Below, piece after piece: positions 60,300 to 64,000 of a DNA stretch of 64,000 nt (position 1 is its first letter; each line of letters opens with the position of its first letter). The translations under genes were made by a program, and so were the position numbers. The notes below the pieces were generated by a model. That model saw only the letters and a program-made list of their open reading frames with translations, ran no database searches and was not told the DNA's origin. This DNA is from Lathyrus oleraceus (taxonomy: Eukaryota > Streptophyta > Magnoliopsida > Fabales > Fabaceae), in assembly GCF_024323335.1 (NCBI RefSeq), contig NC_066584.1, positions 423,875,319 to 423,939,318 of the forward strand. Direction: 5' to 3'.

Positions 60300-60730
60300 A
60301 TACTGGACTATCTAATTTTTTGGTCAATGCAAAAAATATGATATATCTGACTTTCCAAAATAACTGGTATTCAACATGTTTTCCTGATTTTTCAAAATCT
60401 CCAATAATTTTTTTTATAGATTCCAAACTTTTCAAAATATCCGGTAAAACTACAAAAGATTGCAGATGTTTCTCAAAAATACAGAAAAATTCAAGATATT
60501 TCTGAATTTTTCAAAAAAATCCAACAAAAGTTTTAGGAATTCCGATTTTCTAGAAAAATTCTGATAAAACTAGATAAAAATTCCGAGTATTTGTCAAAAA
60601 TCCAATAAAACTTCAATGTATTTTCAGATATTTGAAAAAAAAATCCAATAAAAAGTCATACGAAATTTTCAAATGTCCATTAAAACTGCATCAAAATCCA
60701 AATTCACTGAATTATTTCTATCAGATATCT
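60300..60730. repeat. AT-rich degenerate repeats right of the MULE remnant
   Basis: About ten loose ~30-bp units of the TTTTCAAAAATCCAATAAAACT type. They could be the other subterminal region of the MULE. Limits are approximate. Confidence 0.4.
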
Positions 60731-61785
60731 TTGTTTCTATTAGATTTTTACGGAGGAAATTTTTTACTACAACATAAAAATTTAAAAGAGAAAATAATAA
60801 AAAGAGTAAATTTGTTATTGTGAGGGTGTGATGAACAATTTAGAGAGTGCAGAAAGATTCCTCCTAAAGGGTTTGTCTTATTCTACAAGTTTGACTCTAA
60901 ATATACACAATACATCATGGCCCATTATGTATCTACTCAATTAATCAAAATATTTTGGATAACATATTTAAATCACCGTTGAATAAAAAATCAATATTTA
61001 ATTCACTTTAGTTAATACTTATCTTCTGGATCCAAAACACAACAAAACTTTCTTTTGGTTTTCCTGTTCCCAAAATAAAATTAGCATATAAATGTCAATT
61101 GAGCATCATGTAATTACAAAAGAGGTAGGTTACAAGGTCGATTTAAGTATGGGTTATGATGAGAATTATAGATTACTTGTTAATTAAGAAGCATGGGAAG
61201 AAAATTAATAGAAATAGAATCTTAGTTCATGCTCTTAATCATATTAGGTGGGAGTCATTATTTTTCATGTATCATCGTATCCCAAAATAGGGAATGCCCC
61301 CAAAATTAAAATATGACATAGGCAATTACCTTTGTACAAAACAGAACATGTTATAAGACTTTGCGTGATGCAATTATATATAACATGCAGTCATGCAATT
61401 AATTTTTGAACAATTGGTGCAATTATAAGAATAAGTTGAACTGAAATGAGTTGAAGTTAAAATAATCAAATTATTTAGGTTGGTTAGTGAACTGAATTAT
61501 ATTTTACAAATAATTATAAAATTGAACCAAATAAAAAAAATAACTAAATAGAACTGAGTTTGAAAAAAGTGCTAAAAATAAGTTTAAAATTTTTATTAAA
61601 AAAATTCTAAAAAATTGATCATATTTAAAAAATATATTTTTTAACTGTCTGATATAATTCAAAATTCTAAATCCATATACTAAATCAATAGTTTTAGTTT
61701 ATTTCAGTTATGAATATATTGAAATAGTTCGGTTTGATTTGATACTTCAATTTGATTTTATTTATTGAACATTATTATAAACACT
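60731..61785. other. AT-rich spacer, no gene seen
   Basis: No coding frame, RNA gene or known repeat is recognised. Confidence 0.5.
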
Positions 61786-61786
61786 A

Positions 61787-62583
61787 GGGATGATAATTAG
61801 ATTCATCTCTAATGATGCATACAAAATTTATCCACAACGAATAAGAAAAATCTATAAAATGGATACAGACATGAACAAACCCGACCCTTAACATGTGTAA
61901 TAAGTGCTATAGCTCTGCCCTAAATTTTAAGAATCAATACTTTTATAATTACTATAAATATATATTTTATACCTATTATTTTAAAAATTGTGTTAAATCA
62001 ATATTTTTAAAATTTATTTTACATCTATTTGTTAAAGATAGGTATAAAAATATATTTTCTTTTCAAAATCTATTATTTTGTATCGATTTTTTAAAATTTT
62101 TTGATATAAATTTATATTTTTTTAGGTCTATTTTTTAAAATTAGATGGGACCCTCGAATTGATTGAACCAACCATGAGCACGGATACAGACAATTATCTA
62201 TTAAAATAAGATGTATGAACGAGAGTACAAATACTTTAGTCTTCACCCCCGCCTCATACTCACACAATATATATTTATGTGTTTTTATTTTTATTATTAT
62301 TTACACAGGTTAATTTATCAATTTTATTGACTACATGTATGTATTTTTATATAAATATTTGTTTAATTCTTAAATCAATAATAATATTTTTAGATTTATT
62401 TTATTTTCTTTAATATTATTAAAAATTTATAATTGATTAATATTTTTATTAAAAATATATAAACATGTATTTGTTGTATTTAAGTATTTATAAAATATGG
62501 ATAATGATACAAATATTAGTTATCACTTATATATATGAACTCGAATAAGGTGTGCATGCCTATACCTTATCTATTTTCATCCC
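61787..62583. mobile_element. Possible hAT-like non-autonomous element
   Basis: The left end reads GGGATGATAATTAGAT and the right end, reverse complemented, reads GGGATGAAAATAGATA, giving a short imperfect inverted repeat about 800 bp apart. GGGATGA-type ends are common in plant hAT-derived elements. The flanks (AACACT and AACATC) do not form a clean 8-bp duplication. No coding capacity. Confidence 0.35.
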
Positions 62584-64000
62584 AACATCCCAAGTACTTA
62601 TTAATAAAGTATTTGATAAATTATGAGAAGAAAGGGAAGGCACCAACCAAGGTAATAATATTCGTTGAACATGACTGAAAAATATATGAAAGTAAAAATA
62701 AAGTTTAACTTTCGGATCCAACTCTGCATTTTCTTGACCTTATTATTGAGTACATATATTGACCCTTGATGATGACATAGAGGACGCATTCCATTGACTG
62801 TAGGATAGAGATAGAGCCTCCTGTCACAAGCACATGCCATGTGTTTTCATTTTGAATTAACTTGCTGGATTAATATACTATATCTTATAACATTAAATCA
62901 ACCCAAAATTTATTATTTTTTGGTTTTATGTTAACTCACTCACCACATAACAACAAATCATAAGCTTTCTCTTTCTCTACCATTTGTGGAAATTTTGGTT
63001 TGAGGTGATACTTGTCTTGATTTGTTTTAGAGGGCGTCTTCCTAAACGTCCAAAGGATTTTATTTCATAAAATTAACTTGTTATTAAAATATATATATAT
63101 TATCAAACAAATTTATTTATTTATTTGATTAATCCAATTCGATGACGAGAATTTAATTTTTCACTCATATATTTATACTTAACATCCCCTTATTTTAGAC
63201 TATTTTAACAGTTTTATCCTTTCATAAATTTAAAATAATTTATAATTTATCAATTTCTAACAAAAATTTGTAATTAAATTTTTATTTTTTTATCAAAATT
63301 TTTGATAAATAATAAATATATTTGGAATTTTTTTGAATGAAAATACCAGAATTTTTTTTTAAATCTAAAATTTCAAATTATTTTTAGACTATTAAAAATT
63401 TCAAAATTTTAAATAAAATATAACAATTTTTGAAATTTTCGAAAAATTAAAGCACTTTTTAAAATTTCCGATAATATAAATTTCTTTTTAATATGAACTA
63501 TCAAATTTTTAAAAATCTAAAAAAGTATTATCGTAAATTTAAGAAAAAACTACTTAAAATTTGATTTATTATCAAAGTTTAGAATAGACTAAAAAAATGT
63601 AAGATATCATATATAATTTGTTGGATAAGTTAAATTTTCTAACTTCTTCCAATCACAATTGATAGGGATCGAATTTCATTTCTCTTTACTAAATCTAAAA
63701 AAAATTTACTACTCAACCAACAAACTTTTCGTAACAATTTATTTTTTAAACTAGGGAAAATGTACTTGCATATTGCATTGTTCTATATTTCTTTAGCATT
63801 AATAACTTTTTGATTTTATTGAGAAACTTCAAACTGATTCGTTGTCATTAGACTTTTGTAACGTTCGTTAAAAAGCTAGACTAATACAAAGAATCAATTC
63901 AATACTCTAAAAGATCAATTTAAAACTTTGAAAAATAAATAGAATCAAAATATTATTAAGAAAAATATATAATGATAAAAAAAACACATTCTACGTAGGA
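62584..64000. other. AT-rich sequence to the window end, no gene seen
   Basis: Mostly A/T-rich DNA. A 79-codon minus frame (62840-62601) has no recognisable features. Nothing else is supported. Confidence 0.5.

Overview
This window is AT-rich plant nuclear DNA, almost certainly from a legume and probably from the tribe Fabeae (pea, vetch, lentil, Lathyrus group). The reasons are two solo LTRs of almost 5 kb with Ogre-like features, a Maximus/SIRE-type copia element, a Tekay-like chromovirus and a legume-style extensin. Nearly everything is transposable-element DNA. The only host gene I would defend is one extensin.

Layout. 1-897 is the 5' end of a minus-oriented chromovirus LTR. Between about 6.0 and 15.4 kb lies a decayed minus-strand Athila-type element: 5' LTR 14355-15434, gag, then protease at 7.2-7.5 kb. 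A 4971-bp solo LTR (8470-13440, target-site duplication CATAC) sits inside its gag. A second solo LTR (1091-6048, duplication GAGGT) lies just beyond it. An RNase H-like fragment follows at 15.5-15.9 kb, then a chromovirus-type LTR piece (17.1-18.5 kb) and a second Athila-type gag plus LTR (18.5-21.1 kb). The extensin runs right to left from about 24.43 to 22.90 kb. A Mutator-type foldback element with a 9-bp duplication sits about 0.7 kb upstream of its TATA box. From 25.8 to 34.5 kb there is a mosaic: a ~770-bp dispersed duplication, a broken plant mobile domain (PMD, MAIN-like) gene, a small unrecognised gene with its own TATA box, a MULE N-terminal fragment and a plus-strand copia remnant.

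The block from 34.5 to 57.1 kb is a nested set. An old minus-strand copia element was split by a full-length Sirevirus-type copia (47048-55442, duplication CGTCT, one intact 1565-codon gag-pol frame). It was also split by a full-length Tekay-like Ty3/gypsy element (37324-45418, duplication TCTTA). By-eye LTR comparison gives about 12 differences in 1472 bp for the copia and 4 in 1784 bp for the gypsy, so the gypsy insertion is probably the younger. The gypsy element already has a gag frameshift and an amber codon, whereas the copia frame is open throughout and may be autonomous. From 57.1 to 60.8 kb is a decayed MULE transposase with an OTU-like C-terminal region. The last 3 kb is AT-rich with no convincing gene and one possible hAT-like non-autonomous element.

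I found no clear new biological system. The items most worth following are the clusters of short palindromic motifs that differ in sequence but sit at similar positions in three chromovirus LTRs, the PMD/small-gene cassette, the duplicated segment carrying an unrecognised 85-codon frame, and the foldback element upstream of the extensin.
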